This document shows positions 16,834 to 28,112 of a stretch of DNA of 64,000 nucleotides, piece after piece; position 1 is the first letter of the stretch, and each line of letters starts with the position of its first letter. The position numbers and the translations under genes were made by a program. Origin of the DNA: Halorubrum aquaticum (GTDB lineage Archaea > Halobacteriota > Halobacteria > Halobacteriales > Haloferacaceae). The stretch spans positions 1 to 64,000 of the forward strand of contig NZ_FOPZ01000013.1 of assembly GCF_900113615.1 (NCBI RefSeq). Reading direction: 5' to 3'. The notes under the pieces were generated by a model that saw nothing but the letters and a program-made list of their open reading frames with translations, made no database searches and was not told where the DNA came from.

Positions 16834-17247
16834 ATGGACAGCGGCGGATCAAGCGACATGACGCTGGCGTTCGAACTCGAGGCACTGAAGACACTCGCCG
16901 ATCCGAACGCCGTGTTCAGCGGCGCTCGACAGTGGACGGAGTACGTCGGGGTCGTAAGCGAGAAGCCCACGTACGTCGTCACGAACTTCACCCGGAAACA
17001 CCGCGTGCGCCAGGACTTCTTCTCCGGGCCGCGCGGCGTCGAGGAGAGCCTGGAGAACATCAAGAGCCAGTTCGACACCGACCGGCACGTCTTCGTCGGC
17101 GTCGACGACGACGACGCGGCGGTCGCCGAGGCGACCGGCTGGGAGTTCCTCGATATCGAGGACGCCGCCGAGGCCGCCGGCTGGACTCTCGCGGCGCCGG
17201 AGGAGGCCGAGGAAGTCGAGGAGCCGTCCCGCGACGATTGGCCCTGA
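16834..17247 (+). CDS. DUF7124 family protein
   Basis: The 137-residue protein contains the strongly conserved haloarchaeal segments MTLAFELEALKTLADPNAV, YVVTNFTRKHRVRQDFFSGP and FDTDRHVFVGVDDDD. I recall the family as DUF7124. It looks like a single alpha/beta domain followed by an acidic tail. ATG 16834 is used; an internal ATG at 16858 would trim eight residues. No catalytic motif is visible and the function is unknown. It sits 72 nt upstream of the MoaB gene on the same strand. Confidence 0.72.
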   Translation: MDSGGSSDMTLAFELEALKTLADPNAVFSGARQWTEYVGVVSEKPTYVVTNFTRKHRVRQDFFSGPRGVEESLENIKSQFDTDRHVFVGVDDDDAAVAEATGWEFLDIEDAAEAAGWTLAAPEEAEEVEEPSRDDWP

Positions 17248-17319
17248 TCCCGCCTTTTCCTCGAGAGAGATCCGCTCGCGACGAGTGGTGTTTTCACTCG
17301 TCCGGACGAACGGGCGACC

Positions 17320-18057
17320 ATGAGCGACGACGCCCACGACGAAGGTCACCGCGACGAGGGTCACCACGACGACCACGACAGTCACGGTCACGAGGATCAC
17401 GAGCACGACCACGACGGTCAGGACGACCACGACCATGACCGCCACCACGACCACCACGGCCACGACCACCATCACGCCCACGACGCCGAGACGATCGCCG
17501 TCGCGGTCGTCACGGTCTCCTCGTCCCGGTCCCTGGAGGAGGACGCCTCCGGCGACCGGCTCGTCGAGACGTTCGAGGACGCGGGCCACGAGGTCGTCGT
17601 CCGCGAACTCGTCGACGACGAGTTCGACGGGGTTCAGGGCGCCGTGGACCAGCTCGCGCGACGCGAGGACACCGACGCGATCGTGACGACCGGCGGCACG
17701 GGCGTGACTCCCGACGACGTCACGCCCGAGGCGGTCGACCCCCTCTTCCAGAAGGAACTACCCGGCTTCGGCGAGCTGTTCCGCCGGCTCTCCGCCGAGG
17801 AGGTCGGCACGCGAACGATCGGCTCCCGCGCGACGGCGGGGGTGATCGACGGAACCATCGTCTGTTGTCTCCCCGGCTCGGAGAACGCGGTTCGGCTCGG
17901 CGTCGAGGAGATCGTCCTGCCCGAGATCGGCCACCTCGCCGGGTTGGCCGACCGAGGTTCGGAATCGTCGGACGGCAGCGACGGTGACGACGACAGCGAC
18001 GGCGGTGACGACGACAGTGACGGCAGCGACGGTGACGGCCACGGCGACGATCACTGA
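17320..18057 (+). CDS. moaB: MoaB/MogA molybdenum cofactor protein with His-rich N-terminus
   Basis: The 245-residue protein has three parts. Residues 1 to about 55 are dominated by His, Asp and Gly ([20 protein letters not shown]), a likely metal-binding arm. Residues about 56-205 are the MoaB/Mog fold, with [10 protein letters not shown] at the start, the phosphate loop [17 protein letters not shown], and [23 protein letters not shown]. The last ~40 residues are Asp/Ser/Gly repeats. Members of this family adenylylate molybdopterin before the MoeA step, so it would supply the substrate for the two MoeA proteins at 2.9-6.2 kb. The His-rich arm is not part of the usual fold. Confidence 0.9.
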   Translation: MSDDAHDEGHRDEGHHDDHDSHGHEDHEHDHDGQDDHDHDRHHDHHGHDHHHAHDAETIAVAVVTVSSSRSLEEDASGDRLVETFEDAGHEVVVRELVDDEFDGVQGAVDQLARREDTDAIVTTGGTGVTPDDVTPEAVDPLFQKELPGFGELFRRLSAEEVGTRTIGSRATAGVIDGTIVCCLPGSENAVRLGVEEIVLPEIGHLAGLADRGSESSDGSDGDDDSDGGDDDSDGSDGDGHGDDH

Positions 18058-18083
18058 GGCCGCGTCGCGTCCGCTCCGCGGCG

Positions 18084-18290
18084 TCAGTCCCGCTTCCGAC
18101 CCGCGGCCCACCCGCCGAGCGCGATCAGCCCGCCGTTCATCACGAGGAACGCGACCACGACGAGGCCGAACGCGGGGTCGACCCGGCTCGCCCGGAGGTA
18201 CGCCCCGGCGAGAAAGAGGAGGGCGAAAAGCGCCACAACCGGCCGGGAGGCGTCTCCGAGCCGCTCGAGCGCGGAGGGCGACGGCGACAT
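18084..18290 (-). CDS. Small membrane protein, two helices
   Basis: Start ATG 18290 gives 68 residues beginning MSPSPSALERLGD. Two hydrophobic segments follow: VVALFALLFLAGAYL and FGLVVVAFLVMNGGLIALGG. The protein ends with the basic AAGRKRD. It is a typical small two-helix membrane protein with no enzymatic motif. Its function is unknown. It is convergent with moaB (26-nt gap) and lies downstream of the BolA gene on the same strand. Confidence 0.65.
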   Translation of the reverse strand: MSPSPSALERLGDASRPVVALFALLFLAGAYLRASRVDPAFGLVVVAFLVMNGGLIALGGWAAGRKRD

Positions 18291-18355
18291 GTCCGTGGCG
18301 ACGGCCGCGGGGACCGAAAAGCTCCCGGACGAGGTGCGCACGACCCCGCTCGACC

Positions 18356-18673
18356 CTACTCGACGGGAAGCAACCCGGCCGTCCGGAGGTCGTCCTCGAG
18401 GGTCCCGTCGCCGTGTTCGGCGTACGCCTCGGGGGTGTACGTCTTGATCTCCAGCGCGTGGACCGACCGGGTCATGTGGTCGCCGACGGCGTCGTACACC
18501 CGCTGGTGCTGGTCGACGAGCGACTCACCCTCGAATGCGGGCGAGACGACGACCGCCGCGAAGTGGGCGTCCTCGTCCTCGTCGTCGTGGATCCGGGGCG
18601 TGCTCACCCGCGCGACCGACTCCGGGATCCCGGACTCGATCAGTTCCTCGATCGTGGCCGTGTCGATGGTCAT
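18356..18673 (-). CDS. BolA family protein
   Basis: Start ATG 18673 gives 105 residues. The BolA fold is indicated by EELIESGIPESVARVS, the loop DEDAHFAAVVVSPAFEGESLVDQHQRVYDAVGD and MTRSVHALEIKTYTPE. The HQRVYDAVGDHM helix contains the conserved His of the family, which helps coordinate a [2Fe-2S] cluster with monothiol glutaredoxins in other organisms. A role in iron-sulfur trafficking is therefore expected, but no glutaredoxin lies nearby. It is divergent from the transporter gene, with about 160 nt between the starts. Confidence 0.85.
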   Translation of the reverse strand: MTIDTATIEELIESGIPESVARVSTPRIHDDEDEDAHFAAVVVSPAFEGESLVDQHQRVYDAVGDHMTRSVHALEIKTYTPEAYAEHGDGTLEDDLRTAGLLPVE

Positions 18674-18801
18674 GGTGGTCGTCCGACGCGGACGGGCAAA
18701 AACGGACCGGGAGCGGACGGAACCGACCCGAAACGGACGCTCGAGGGAATCCCACGGGCACCGGACGGACGGTTCCAGCGCCCGAGCGACGAACGAACCG
18801 C

Positions 18802-18807
18802 CTAAAT
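18802..18807 (+). promoter_or_regulatory. TATA box for leader ORF and transporter
   Basis: CTAAAT lies about 26 nt upstream of ATG 18831, but 94 nt upstream of the transporter GTG at 18899. This means the transcript should include the short ORF at 18831. Confidence 0.5.
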
Positions 18808-18830
18808 CCCTTGCCGAGAGAGTGTGCTCC

Positions 18831-18902
18831 ATGACTCCGCGTAGTTCGAAGCGAGTCGTGTCGATCGTCGACGACGACGTCACGACGGAGGGCCGCTCGT
18901 GA
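18831..18902 (+). CDS. Putative 23-residue leader peptide
   Basis: ATG 18831 opens a 23-codon ORF ([20 protein letters not shown] then GRS). Its TGA overlaps the GTG start of the downstream transporter as GTGA. A TATA-like box at the right distance makes it the first ORF of a leaderless transcript, so ribosomes reaching its end could reinitiate at the transporter start. It is not an N-terminal extension of the transporter, because the frames differ. Leader peptides of this kind can regulate downstream translation; whether this one does is untested. Confidence 0.45.
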   Translation: MTPRSSKRVVSIVDDDVTTEGRS

Positions 18903-21304
18903 GCGGCGACGAGGAACTGGCGAAGGACCTCGGCCCCCTCGCGGCGCTCACGATCGGTATCGGCACCATGATCGGTGCCGGGATCTTCGTGCTTCCCGGG
19001 ACCGCGGTCGCGCGGGCCGGCCCGCTCGCCGCGGCCACGTTCGTCCTCGGCGGCGTGATCGCGCTGTTCACGGCGCTATCCGCCTCGGAACTCGGCACGG
19101 CGATGCCCAAATCCGGCGGGGCGTACTTCTACGTCAACCGGGCGCTCGGCCCGATGTTCGGCTCGATCGCCGGCTGGGCCAACTGGCTCGGGCTCGCGTT
19201 CGCCTCCGCGTTCTACATGTACGGCTTCGGCGAGTACGTCAACGCGCTCGTCGGGCTCGGCCCGGTCGGCCTCGGGCCGCTCACGCTGGAGGCCGCACAG
19301 GTGATCGGGCTCGCGGGCGCGCTGCTTTTCATCGCGGTCAACTACTTCGGCGCGAAGGAGACCGGCGGCCTCCAGATCGTCATCGTGATGTCGCTTCTCG
19401 GCATCCTCGCCGTCTTCACCGTCGTCGGCCTGCTGAACGCCGACATGGACTCCCTGCGGCCGATCGCGCCGCCGGGGACGCCGGGCGAGGTGCTTCCCGT
19501 CACCGGGATCATCTTCGTCTCGTATCTCGGATTCGTCCAGATCACCTCGGTCGCCGAGGAGATCAAGAACCCCGGGCGGAACCTCCCGCTCGCGGTCCTC
19601 GGCTCGGTCGTCATCGTCACGGTCGTGTACGCGCTGTTCCTCGTCGTGTTGCTCGCGGCGGTGCCGAACGAACTGGTCGCGAACAACGAGACCGCGGTCG
19701 TCGACGCCGCGAGGTTGCTGTTCGGCAACTACGAGGTGTTCGGCTACTCGCTGGGCGCGGTCGGTGCCGGCATGCTGCTCATCGGCGGGCTCCTCGCGAC
19801 CGCCTCGTCGGCGAACGCCTCCATCCTCTCGTCGTCGCGGATCAACTTCGCGATGGGTCGCGAGAAGATCGTCACCCCGAAGCTCAACGAGATCCACGAG
19901 CGGTTCGGCACGCCGTACAAGTCGATCGCGCTCACCGGCGCGCTTATCCTCGTGTTCCTCGTCGCCGGCGGCGTCGAGTCGCTGTCGACGATGGGGTCCG
20001 TGCTCCACCTCATCGTCTACGGCCTGCTCAACCTCGCGCTCATCGTGATGCGCGAATCGGGCGTCGAGGGGTACGACCCCGACTTCGAGGTCCCCTTCTA
20101 TCCGGTCGTCCCGATCATCGGGACGCTGTCGTCGTTCGCGCTGATCGTCTACATCGAGCCGACGATCATCCTGATCTCGTTCGGCCTCGTCGCCTTCGCC
20201 GTGCTCTGGTACCTGCTGTACGCCCGCTCGCGGGTGGAGGCGCGCGGCGTGCTGGGGACGTGGGTCCTCGACCGCTCGGAAGAGCTGCCCAAGCCCGCGG
20301 TGTCGGCGGCCACCTCGGTCCAGCCGAGCGGCGGCGACTACCGGGTGATGGTGCCGCTCGCGAACCCGGCGACCGAGGAGCACCTGATCACGCTGGCGTC
20401 GGCGATCGCGAAACAGCGGGACGGGACCGTCGTCGCGGTCAACATCGCGAACGTCCCCGACCAGACCTCCCTCGAGGCCGCGCGGGACCGGGGGGCTCAC
20501 GAGGCGGCACACGGCCTGTTGGACCAGGCCCGGGACGACGCCGAGACGTTCGGCGTCGACGTGGAGACCCACGTCGTCCTCTCACACCGCGTCTTCGAGG
20601 AGGTCTTCGACGCCGCGCGGACCTACGGCGCGGACCTGACGGTGATGGGTTGGGGCGAGAACTCCCACGGCGCGCCCGGCCGGGCCGAGTCGGCGGTCGA
20701 CGAACTCGCCCACTCGCTGCCGTGTGACTTCCTCGTGTTCCGGGACCGCGGCTTCGACGCCTCCCGGATCCTGATTCCGACCGCGGGCGGTCCCGACTCC
20801 GAGCTGTCGGCGGCGGTCGCGCGGACCCTCAAGGTCGAGTTCGGCTCCGAGATCACGCTGCTCCACGTCGCCGACGACCGCGCCGAGGGGGAGGCGTTCC
20901 TCGAGTCGTGGGCCGCGGACAACGGCCTCGCTGACGCGGAACTCCGCGTCGAGTCCGGCGACGTGGAGTCGCGGATCGCCGAGGCGGCCCGCGACGCGAC
21001 CCTGCTCGTGATCGGCGCGACGGAGAAGGGGCTGCTCTCGCGGCTGGTCCGCGGCTCGCTCGTGCTCGACGTGCTCTACGACGTGGAGTGTTCCGTGCTT
21101 CTGGCGGAGAAGCGCCACGATCGCGGTATCGTCGACCGACTGTTCGGCTCCGGCTCCCGCGACCGAGACGACTCGTACGCGGACGTCGGCGTCGAGACCG
21201 AACCGACGACCCCGGCGGTGGAGGAGGGATCCGACGGCGATGTGGTGGAATCCGACGACGCCGACAACGACGACCGCGACGGCGACCGCAACGCCGACCG
21301 CTAA
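18899..21304 (+). CDS. APC-family amino acid transporter fused to two universal stress domains
   Basis: The 801-residue protein begins at GTG 18899 ([20 protein letters not shown]). Residues 1 to about 450 are an amino acid-polyamine-organocation transporter with about 12 helices, including the family signature [13 protein letters not shown] in helix 1 and [16 protein letters not shown]. Two universal stress protein domains follow, about 475-615 ([20 protein letters not shown]) and 620-740 ([20 protein letters not shown]). A Gly-rich nucleotide loop ([17 protein letters not shown]) is seen in the second. The tail is acidic. Such fusions are common in haloarchaea; nucleotide binding by the stress domains probably tunes transport. 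The amino acid substrate is not predictable here. Confidence 0.9.
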   Translation: MSGDEELAKDLGPLAALTIGIGTMIGAGIFVLPGTAVARAGPLAAATFVLGGVIALFTALSASELGTAMPKSGGAYFYVNRALGPMFGSIAGWANWLGLAFASAFYMYGFGEYVNALVGLGPVGLGPLTLEAAQVIGLAGALLFIAVNYFGAKETGGLQIVIVMSLLGILAVFTVVGLLNADMDSLRPIAPPGTPGEVLPVTGIIFVSYLGFVQITSVAEEIKNPGRNLPLAVLGSVVIVTVVYALFLVVLLAAVPNELVANNETAVVDAARLLFGNYEVFGYSLGAVGAGMLLIGGLLATASSANASILSSSRINFAMGREKIVTPKLNEIHERFGTPYKSIALTGALILVFLVAGGVESLSTMGSVLHLIVYGLLNLALIVMRESGVEGYDPDFEVPFYPVVPIIGTLSSFALIVYIEPTIILISFGLVAFAVLWYLLYARSRVEARGVLGTWVLDRSEELPKPAVSAATSVQPSGGDYRVMVPLANPATEEHLITLASAIAKQRDGTVVAVNIANVPDQTSLEAARDRGAHEAAHGLLDQARDDAETFGVDVETHVVLSHRVFEEVFDAARTYGADLTVMGWGENSHGAPGRAESAVDELAHSLPCDFLVFRDRGFDASRILIPTAGGPDSELSAAVARTLKVEFGSEITLLHVADDRAEGEAFLESWAADNGLADAELRVESGDVESRIAEAARDATLLVIGATEKGLLSRLVRGSLVLDVLYDVECSVLLAEKRHDRGIVDRLFGSGSRDRDDSYADVGVETEPTTPAVEEGSDGDVVESDDADNDDRDGDRNADR

Positions 21305-21323
21305 CCGCCCCGCTTCTCCGCGT

Positions 21324-21962
21324 TCACTCCGGCGACTCTTCGACGATCGCGACCCCCGAGGACGCGCCGATCCGCTCCGCGCCGACCTCGAACATCGCCA
21401 TCGCCTCCTCGTAGGAGCCGACCCCGCCGGAGGCCTTCACCGGGAGGTACTCGCTCATCAGCTCCACGTCCGGGACGGTCGCGCCGCCGTCGGCGAAGCC
21501 GGTCGACGTCTTCACCATGTCGGCGTCGGCGCCGACCGCGGCCTCGCACGCCCGATGCTTCTCGGCGTCGGTCAGGAGCGCGGTCTCGATGATGACCTTC
21601 ACCGGGACCGGGACGGCCGCGACGACCTCGGCGATCTCGGCTTCGACGGCGTCGTCCTCGCCGGCCTTCAGCCGCCCGACGTTGATCACGAGGTCGATCT
21701 CGTCGGCCCCGTCGTCCCAGGCGTTCACCGCCTCGTCGCGTTTGGCGTCCATCGACGACTGCCCGTGCGGGAACCCCACGACGGTCGCGATCGCGTTCGG
21801 TGCCGCGTCGTGGTCGGTCGCCTCCGTGAGGTAACACGGCGGGATACAGGCGTTCATCCCGTGCGTGTCGGCCTCCTCGAGGACCGTCTCGACGTCGTCC
21901 CAGGTCGTCGTCGGGCCGAGCACGGTGTGGTCGATCCGGGCGGCGAGCTCCTTGCGGTTCAT
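21324..21962 (-). CDS. deoC: Deoxyribose-phosphate aldolase
   Basis: The 212-residue protein is a DeoC TIM barrel that cleaves 2-deoxyribose 5-phosphate to glyceraldehyde 3-phosphate and acetaldehyde. Visible family motifs are [18 protein letters not shown] at the N-terminus, [25 protein letters not shown], and [16 protein letters not shown], in which the Lys of VKTSTG is the Schiff-base residue. [17 protein letters not shown] carries the second active-site Lys, and a phosphate loop [10 protein letters not shown] ends the protein. Length is normal. It is convergent with the transporter (19-nt gap) and follows the DMT gene on the same strand after 66 nt. Confidence 0.94.
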   Translation of the reverse strand: MNRKELAARIDHTVLGPTTTWDDVETVLEEADTHGMNACIPPCYLTEATDHDAAPNAIATVVGFPHGQSSMDAKRDEAVNAWDDGADEIDLVINVGRLKAGEDDAVEAEIAEVVAAVPVPVKVIIETALLTDAEKHRACEAAVGADADMVKTSTGFADGGATVPDVELMSEYLPVKASGGVGSYEEAMAMFEVGAERIGASSGVAIVEESPE

Positions 21963-22028
21963 ATCGGCGACTCGTGTGGACGCGACAAAGGCCTGCTGGG
22001 TCGACGTGGCGGGATCGGTCCCGCCGGC

Positions 22029-22949
22029 CTACGCCACCACGCCCTTCCGTCGGAGTTCCTCGCGGATCGTCGCTCGCTTGACGAGCGCGAACCCACAACA
22101 GATGAGGAGGAAGCCGGCGATCGTGTTCGGGGTGAGCCCCTCGTCCAACACGAGCCAGCCGGAGAGCGCCGCGAACACGGGCGCGACGTAGGAGACGAGG
22201 TTGATCTCGATCGGTCCGAGCCGGTCGAGGAGGTCGAAGTAGATGAGGTAGCCGAGGCCGCTCGCGAACACCGCGAGGTAGCCGAGCGCGAGGACCGCGT
22301 CGGTCGTCCAGACGACCTCCGCCATCGACTCGCCGAGCCCGAACGCGATCGCGTGCATGATCGCCGCGCCGAACAGCATCGACCACGCCTCCATGGTCTC
22401 TATCTCCATGCCCACGTCGAGCGCGCGGGTGAGGACGGACCCGAGCGCGAACGCCGCGGCCGCGAGGAGCACGAGGAACTTCGCGACGGTCCCGCCGGCG
22501 GTCAGGTTCGCGGGGTCGGGCGCGGCCAGCACGCCGGCACCGGCGAGCCCGACGAGCAGGCCGACGACGCCGAGGAGCGTCAGGCGCTCGGAGGGGAGGA
22601 ACGCCCGCGCGAACACCGTCGTCAACACCGGCGAGAGGCCGACGGTGACCGACGCGACCGCGCTCGTCACCTCGGGATCGGTCTGGCCGATGAACAGGAA
22701 GGCGTGGTAGGCGGCGATGAGGAGCACCGCGCCGACGGCGACGAGCTTCCACTCGCCGCGGCCGCGGGGGATCGGGTCGTCGACGACGTAGGCGGCGTAC
22801 CCGAGCACGACCACGCCCGCGATGTCGTACCGGAGGGCGGCGAACAGCACCGGCGGGAAGTACGCCAACCCGGCGTTGATCGCCATGAACGCCGAGCCCC
22901 ACACCGCGGCGAGGACCAAGAACAACGAGAGGTTTCGATAACGGCTCAC
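22029..22949 (-). CDS. EamA/DMT-family transporter
   Basis: The 306-residue protein has about ten hydrophobic helices arranged as two EamA repeats. The first repeat includes AAVWGSAFMAINAGL and the second FALGSVLTRALDVG followed by a late YVAPVFAALSGWLVLDEGL, the classical DMT end-of-repeat motif. Such proteins export metabolites, amino acids or drugs; the substrate is unknown. It lies between a winged-helix regulator gene and deoC, all on the minus strand, and might be under that regulator's control, although the 120-nt gap leaves room for its own promoter. Confidence 0.9.
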   Translation of the reverse strand: MSRYRNLSLFLVLAAVWGSAFMAINAGLAYFPPVLFAALRYDIAGVVVLGYAAYVVDDPIPRGRGEWKLVAVGAVLLIAAYHAFLFIGQTDPEVTSAVASVTVGLSPVLTTVFARAFLPSERLTLLGVVGLLVGLAGAGVLAAPDPANLTAGGTVAKFLVLLAAAAFALGSVLTRALDVGMEIETMEAWSMLFGAAIMHAIAFGLGESMAEVVWTTDAVLALGYLAVFASGLGYLIYFDLLDRLGPIEINLVSYVAPVFAALSGWLVLDEGLTPNTIAGFLLICCGFALVKRATIREELRRKGVVA

Positions 22950-23072
22950 GTCGGTGCTTGGGTCAGCCGAGGGTCAAAAGCTTCCGAAAGCGGCCGACGC
23001 CGCCGGCTGCTCGAACGGGCCGTTGCGGCCGGCGAGCCGGCTCGTGGGGCCGGACGCGGGGGAGGAACGGCC

Positions 23073-23732
23073 TCACCGGATCCGGAACCGTTCGCCCTCG
23101 CGAGTGACGACCCCGACGTCCGCGAGCCGTCGGAGGGCGTCGACGACCGCGTCCTCGGGCGCGCCGACCTCGTCGACGATCGCCCCGACGGAGCCGTCGG
23201 TCTCGGCCAGCGCTGCGAGCACGGCGGCGTAGAACCGGCTGTCGGCCTCGGTGCCGAGCCGCTCGTCGATCTCCGCGAGCGCGTCCTCGACGCGGCCGTG
23301 GACCCACCGCTTGGCGACCGACAGCTCCCGGTCGAGCTCGCGGAGCCGACCGTACTCGGCGGCGAGGTCGGCTATCTCGTCCCCGCCCTCTCCCCCGTCG
23401 GGTACCTCTATCGAGAGGTGCGGACACCGGCCGGACATGTCGAGGCTGTTGCTGGCGGGGTAGGCGCTCTTCGCGCCGAAGCCGTAGGGGGAGACGCTCA
23501 CCTCGAGCCGCAGGCTCCGGGTGATCCGGAAGTACTTCCGTCGCTGGTCGTCGGTGGTCGACTCGATCAGCCCGGCCTCCTCGAGCTTGCGGAGGTGGTC
23601 GATGACCGCCTTGGGGCTCACGCCGAGGTACTCCGAGATCTCCGTGACGTAACAGGGTTTCTCGGCGAGCAGACGGAGGATGCGTCGCCGGTTCTCGTTC
23701 CCGAGGAGATCGAGCAGTACCGCGGAGTCCAT
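23073..23732 (-). CDS. ArsR-like winged-helix transcriptional regulator
   Basis: The 219-residue protein has an N-terminal winged helix (residues about 1-75: LLDLLGNENRRRILRLLAEK, YVTEISEYLGVSPKAVIDHLRKLEEAGLI, and a wing with RRKYFRITRS). A middle segment contains SGRCPHLSIEVPD. It ends with a coiled-coil-like region and a second small helical wing (GSVGAIVDEVGAPEDAVVDALRRLADVGVVTREGE). It is longer than simple ArsR repressors, so a ligand domain is likely. An inverted motif overlaps its own start (TTAACGTGTGGTTA), which suggests autoregulation. Targets might be the adjacent DMT or MFS transporter genes on the same strand. Confidence 0.82.
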   Translation of the reverse strand: MDSAVLLDLLGNENRRRILRLLAEKPCYVTEISEYLGVSPKAVIDHLRKLEEAGLIESTTDDQRRKYFRITRSLRLEVSVSPYGFGAKSAYPASNSLDMSGRCPHLSIEVPDGGEGGDEIADLAAEYGRLRELDRELSVAKRWVHGRVEDALAEIDERLGTEADSRFYAAVLAALAETDGSVGAIVDEVGAPEDAVVDALRRLADVGVVTREGERFRIR

Positions 23733-23778
23733 TAACGTGTGGTTAGCGTCGGACGGACAAAAGGTTGGCTTCCGCGGG

Positions 23779-25104
23779 TCACTCGGCGTCGGCCCGTTCG
23801 GTCCCAGCGGGATCGACGTAGACGCTGTCCGACAACAACAGCGCGATGGGGACCGCGGACAGGACGACGAGCCCCGAGATCAACAGGAACGCGCGACGGA
23901 GTCCCGCCGCATCCCCGATCCAGCCGACGACGGCGGGCGAGGCCGACGAGAGGACGAGCGCCCCGGTCCAGAGGTATCCGAACGTGCGACCCTCGCTCTC
24001 GGCCGGCGCGATCTCCGAGACGATCGCGTCCCGCGCCGGGTTGAGCCCCCAGAGGCTGCCGCCCAGGACGACGAGGACGAGAAACAGGACCGGGGGAGAG
24101 AGGACCGTCTCGGAGAGAACGGCCAACGTGGACGCTCCGACCGCGAGGAACCCGAGCAGCACGTGCCGCGGGTCGTACCGGTCGATGAGTTTGCCCGTCC
24201 CGATCTGAACGCCGCCCGCGGTCAACAGCAACACCGAGTAGTAGAAGCTCGCCGTCGACTCCGGGGTCACGGCGAACCCGCCGACCGAAAAGGAGTAGCC
24301 GTACTCGCTGGTGACGAACTCCGGGAGGAACACGGTCGTCCCGGCCGTCGCCACGAGCTGGAGGACGAACGCGACGAAGACGGCCAGGATCGGGTACAGG
24401 AACAGTCGACGGTCCGCGTCCCGGATCGAGGACCGGCCGGCGGGTTCCGTCCCGGTCGACGACTCCGGAGCCGATGACGTCGGCGGGCGCGTCTCGAACG
24501 CGCCGAGCGTGACGAAGAGGTACGCGGCGTACAGCACCCCGACGACCCCGAAGACGACGAGGATCGTCTCCCATCCGGTGAGGAGCAGTCCGACGCCGAC
24601 GAACGCTGGTGCGACGCCCTCCCCGAACGACCGGGCGGAGCCCCACATGCCGAGAACCGTCCCCTTGCGCCGTTCGGGGACGTTCTGACTGATGAGTGGA
24701 TACCCGATCGGGTGGAGCGTGCTCGACCCGAGTCCGACGACGAGCATCACGGCCAACATGCCGACGAACTGGCCGTTCAGCGTCGTCCCCGCGATCGAGG
24801 TCTCGAACCCGAGGAAGCCCATCGCCGGGAGCACGGGGAAGACGGCGAAGCTCGCGCCCATCAGGGCGATCCCCGTCGGAAGCATGAGCCGACGGTCGTA
24901 CCGGTCCGAGAGGTGTCCCATCGGTGCCTGTCCGACGGCGGAACCGAACGTCTGCGCGCCGAGCAGCACCCCGAGTTGCCACAGCGGAAACCCGAACGCG
25001 GCCGCCCATACGGGTATCAGCGGAGGGAACGACCGCTTCAGGAAGTGATCCATCCCGTGAGCTCCGCTGATCACGAACGCGAAGCGACGCTCCTCGGTCT
25101 CCAT
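23779..25104 (-). CDS. MFS transporter
   Basis: Start ATG 25104 gives 441 residues (METEERRFAFVISGAHGMDH). About twelve membrane helices are visible. The loop 2-3 motif GHLSDRYDRRLMLPTG is the major facilitator signature, and the second half repeats it as GKLIDRYDPRHVLLG. A hydrophilic central loop (residues about 205-235, Ser/Pro/Thr-rich) separates the halves. A leaderless start is supported by a TATA-like TTATGTA about 28 nt upstream. The substrate is unknown. The winged-helix regulator gene follows downstream after 46 nt and is probably co-transcribed. Confidence 0.9.
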   Translation of the reverse strand: METEERRFAFVISGAHGMDHFLKRSFPPLIPVWAAAFGFPLWQLGVLLGAQTFGSAVGQAPMGHLSDRYDRRLMLPTGIALMGASFAVFPVLPAMGFLGFETSIAGTTLNGQFVGMLAVMLVVGLGSSTLHPIGYPLISQNVPERRKGTVLGMWGSARSFGEGVAPAFVGVGLLLTGWETILVVFGVVGVLYAAYLFVTLGAFETRPPTSSAPESSTGTEPAGRSSIRDADRRLFLYPILAVFVAFVLQLVATAGTTVFLPEFVTSEYGYSFSVGGFAVTPESTASFYYSVLLLTAGGVQIGTGKLIDRYDPRHVLLGFLAVGASTLAVLSETVLSPPVLFLVLVVLGGSLWGLNPARDAIVSEIAPAESEGRTFGYLWTGALVLSSASPAVVGWIGDAAGLRRAFLLISGLVVLSAVPIALLLSDSVYVDPAGTERADAE

Positions 25105-25287
25105 TCGGTATCCGGGTGTCTCGACATCGATACATAACGCCTCCGGTCTCACCGACGATCCGCCGGCGTCCGTTACACGATCGAACCGCCTCCGCGATCG
25201 ATCGGTCGGCTCGGTCGGCCCGGTCGATTCGGTCGCCCCTTCGGACCGGAGCGAAGGGTAATTACGCCGCCGCGGGCAGGGATACGT

Positions 25288-26865
<1,578 letters not shown>

Positions 26866-26905
26866 AACGATAAACGGCGGGAGGATTCTTCCCGGTTCCA
26901 CGCCG

Positions 26906-26912
26906 TTTTATG
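26906..26912 (+). promoter_or_regulatory. TATA box for the thiolase gene
   Basis: TTTTATG lies about 27 nt before ATG 26937. It overlaps an upstream in-frame ATG (26910), which therefore cannot be the start of the main leaderless transcript. Confidence 0.6.
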
Positions 26913-26936
26913 TCCGTCACGGGCCTCCGTTCGGAC

Positions 26937-28079
26937 ATGAGCGACGACACGACGCCAGTGATCGCGGCCGCGTACCGAACGCCACAGGGACGAGACGGGG
27001 GCGTCTTCGCCGACGTCCGGAGCGAGGACCTCTCGATCCGGCTCATCGACCACGCGCTCGCGGAGACGGGGCTCTCGAGCGACCACGTCGACGACCTGAT
27101 GTGGGGGGTCGCCCAGCAGCGGACCGAACAGGACAACAACGTGGCGCGGGTGATCGCGCTCCTCTCCGAGCTCGGCGAGTCGGTGCCCGCGACCTCGATC
27201 AACCGGTGGTGCGCCTCCTCGATGCAGGCGACCATCTCCGCGGCCGACGCGGTCGCCGCGGGCAACCGCGACTGCGTGATCGCCGGCGGCGTCGAGAACA
27301 TGAGCCGCGTCCCGATGGACGGCGACTCCTACCAGCACCTCCACCCGGAGCTCTCCGAGCGGTACAACGTCTTCCAGCTCCAGATGGGAATGACCGCCGA
27401 GAAGGTCGCCGAGGAGTACGACGTGAGCCGGGAGGCCCAGGACGAGTACGCCGCCCGGAGCCATCAGCGGGCCGCGGCGGCGACCGAGTCGGGCCGCTTC
27501 GACGACGAGATCGTTCCCGTCGAGACCGAGGAGGGGACCGTCACCGAGGACGAGGGGATCCGCCCGGACACGACCTCGGAGAAGCTCGCGGAGCTGTCCC
27601 CGGCGTTCACGGGCGACGGGACGGTCACCGCCGGGAACGCCTCGCAGATCTCCGACGGCGCGGCGCTGACGCTCGTCACCAGCAGGGCGTTCGCCGAGGA
27701 CCACGGGCTGGACGTGCTCGCGGAGGTGGGAACGAACGCGGTCGCCGGCGTTGACCCCACGGTGATGGGGATCGGACCGGTTCCCGCGACCCGCAGCCTG
27801 CTCGAGCGGGCGGGGACGACGGTCGACGACTACGACCTCGTCGAGCTCAACGAGGCGTTCGCCTCCCAGTGTGAGTACGCCCGCCGCGAGCTCGGCGTCG
27901 ACGAGGCGGTCTACAACGTCAACGGCGGCGCGATCGCGCTCGGCCACCCGCTCGGGGCCTCCGGCGCGCGCCTCCCCGTGACGCTGCTCCACGAGATGGA
28001 GAAACGCGACGCCGAGCGCGGGCTCGCGACGCTCTGTGTCGGGTTCGGGCAGGGAGCCGCGATCGAGTTCCTGCGTTAG
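26937..28079 (+). CDS. Acetyl-CoA C-acyltransferase (thiolase)
   Basis: The 380-residue thiolase starts at ATG 26937. The catalytic set is complete: nucleophile Cys92 in [12 protein letters not shown], His337 in [13 protein letters not shown] and Cys367 in [11 protein letters not shown]. The middle contains [20 protein letters not shown] and [15 protein letters not shown], typical of degradative or biosynthetic thiolases. It condenses acetyl-CoA or cleaves 3-ketoacyl-CoA, so it could serve polyhydroxyalkanoate precursor formation, mevalonate entry or fatty acid breakdown. No dehydrogenase or hydratase gene is adjacent to decide between these. Confidence 0.92.
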   Translation: MSDDTTPVIAAAYRTPQGRDGGVFADVRSEDLSIRLIDHALAETGLSSDHVDDLMWGVAQQRTEQDNNVARVIALLSELGESVPATSINRWCASSMQATISAADAVAAGNRDCVIAGGVENMSRVPMDGDSYQHLHPELSERYNVFQLQMGMTAEKVAEEYDVSREAQDEYAARSHQRAAAATESGRFDDEIVPVETEEGTVTEDEGIRPDTTSEKLAELSPAFTGDGTVTAGNASQISDGAALTLVTSRAFAEDHGLDVLAEVGTNAVAGVDPTVMGIGPVPATRSLLERAGTTVDDYDLVELNEAFASQCEYARRELGVDEAVYNVNGGAIALGHPLGASGARLPVTLLHEMEKRDAERGLATLCVGFGQGAAIEFLR

Positions 28080-28112
28080 CTCGCCGCCCCGTCCGACGGT
28101 ACCGCTTATCGC

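Noticed and set aside
21240-23735. 831-codon plus-strand open frame and the 533-codon minus-strand frame at 21301-22902
   Set aside because: They run across deoC, the DMT transporter and the regulator in other frames. Their composition (Arg/Asp/Val-rich with no motif) is typical of shadow frames in high-GC DNA.
25197-25240. CGGTCG-rich repeats upstream of gpmI as a replication or regulatory element
   Set aside because: The units are very short, irregular and common in GC-rich DNA; no symmetry or spacing pattern holds.
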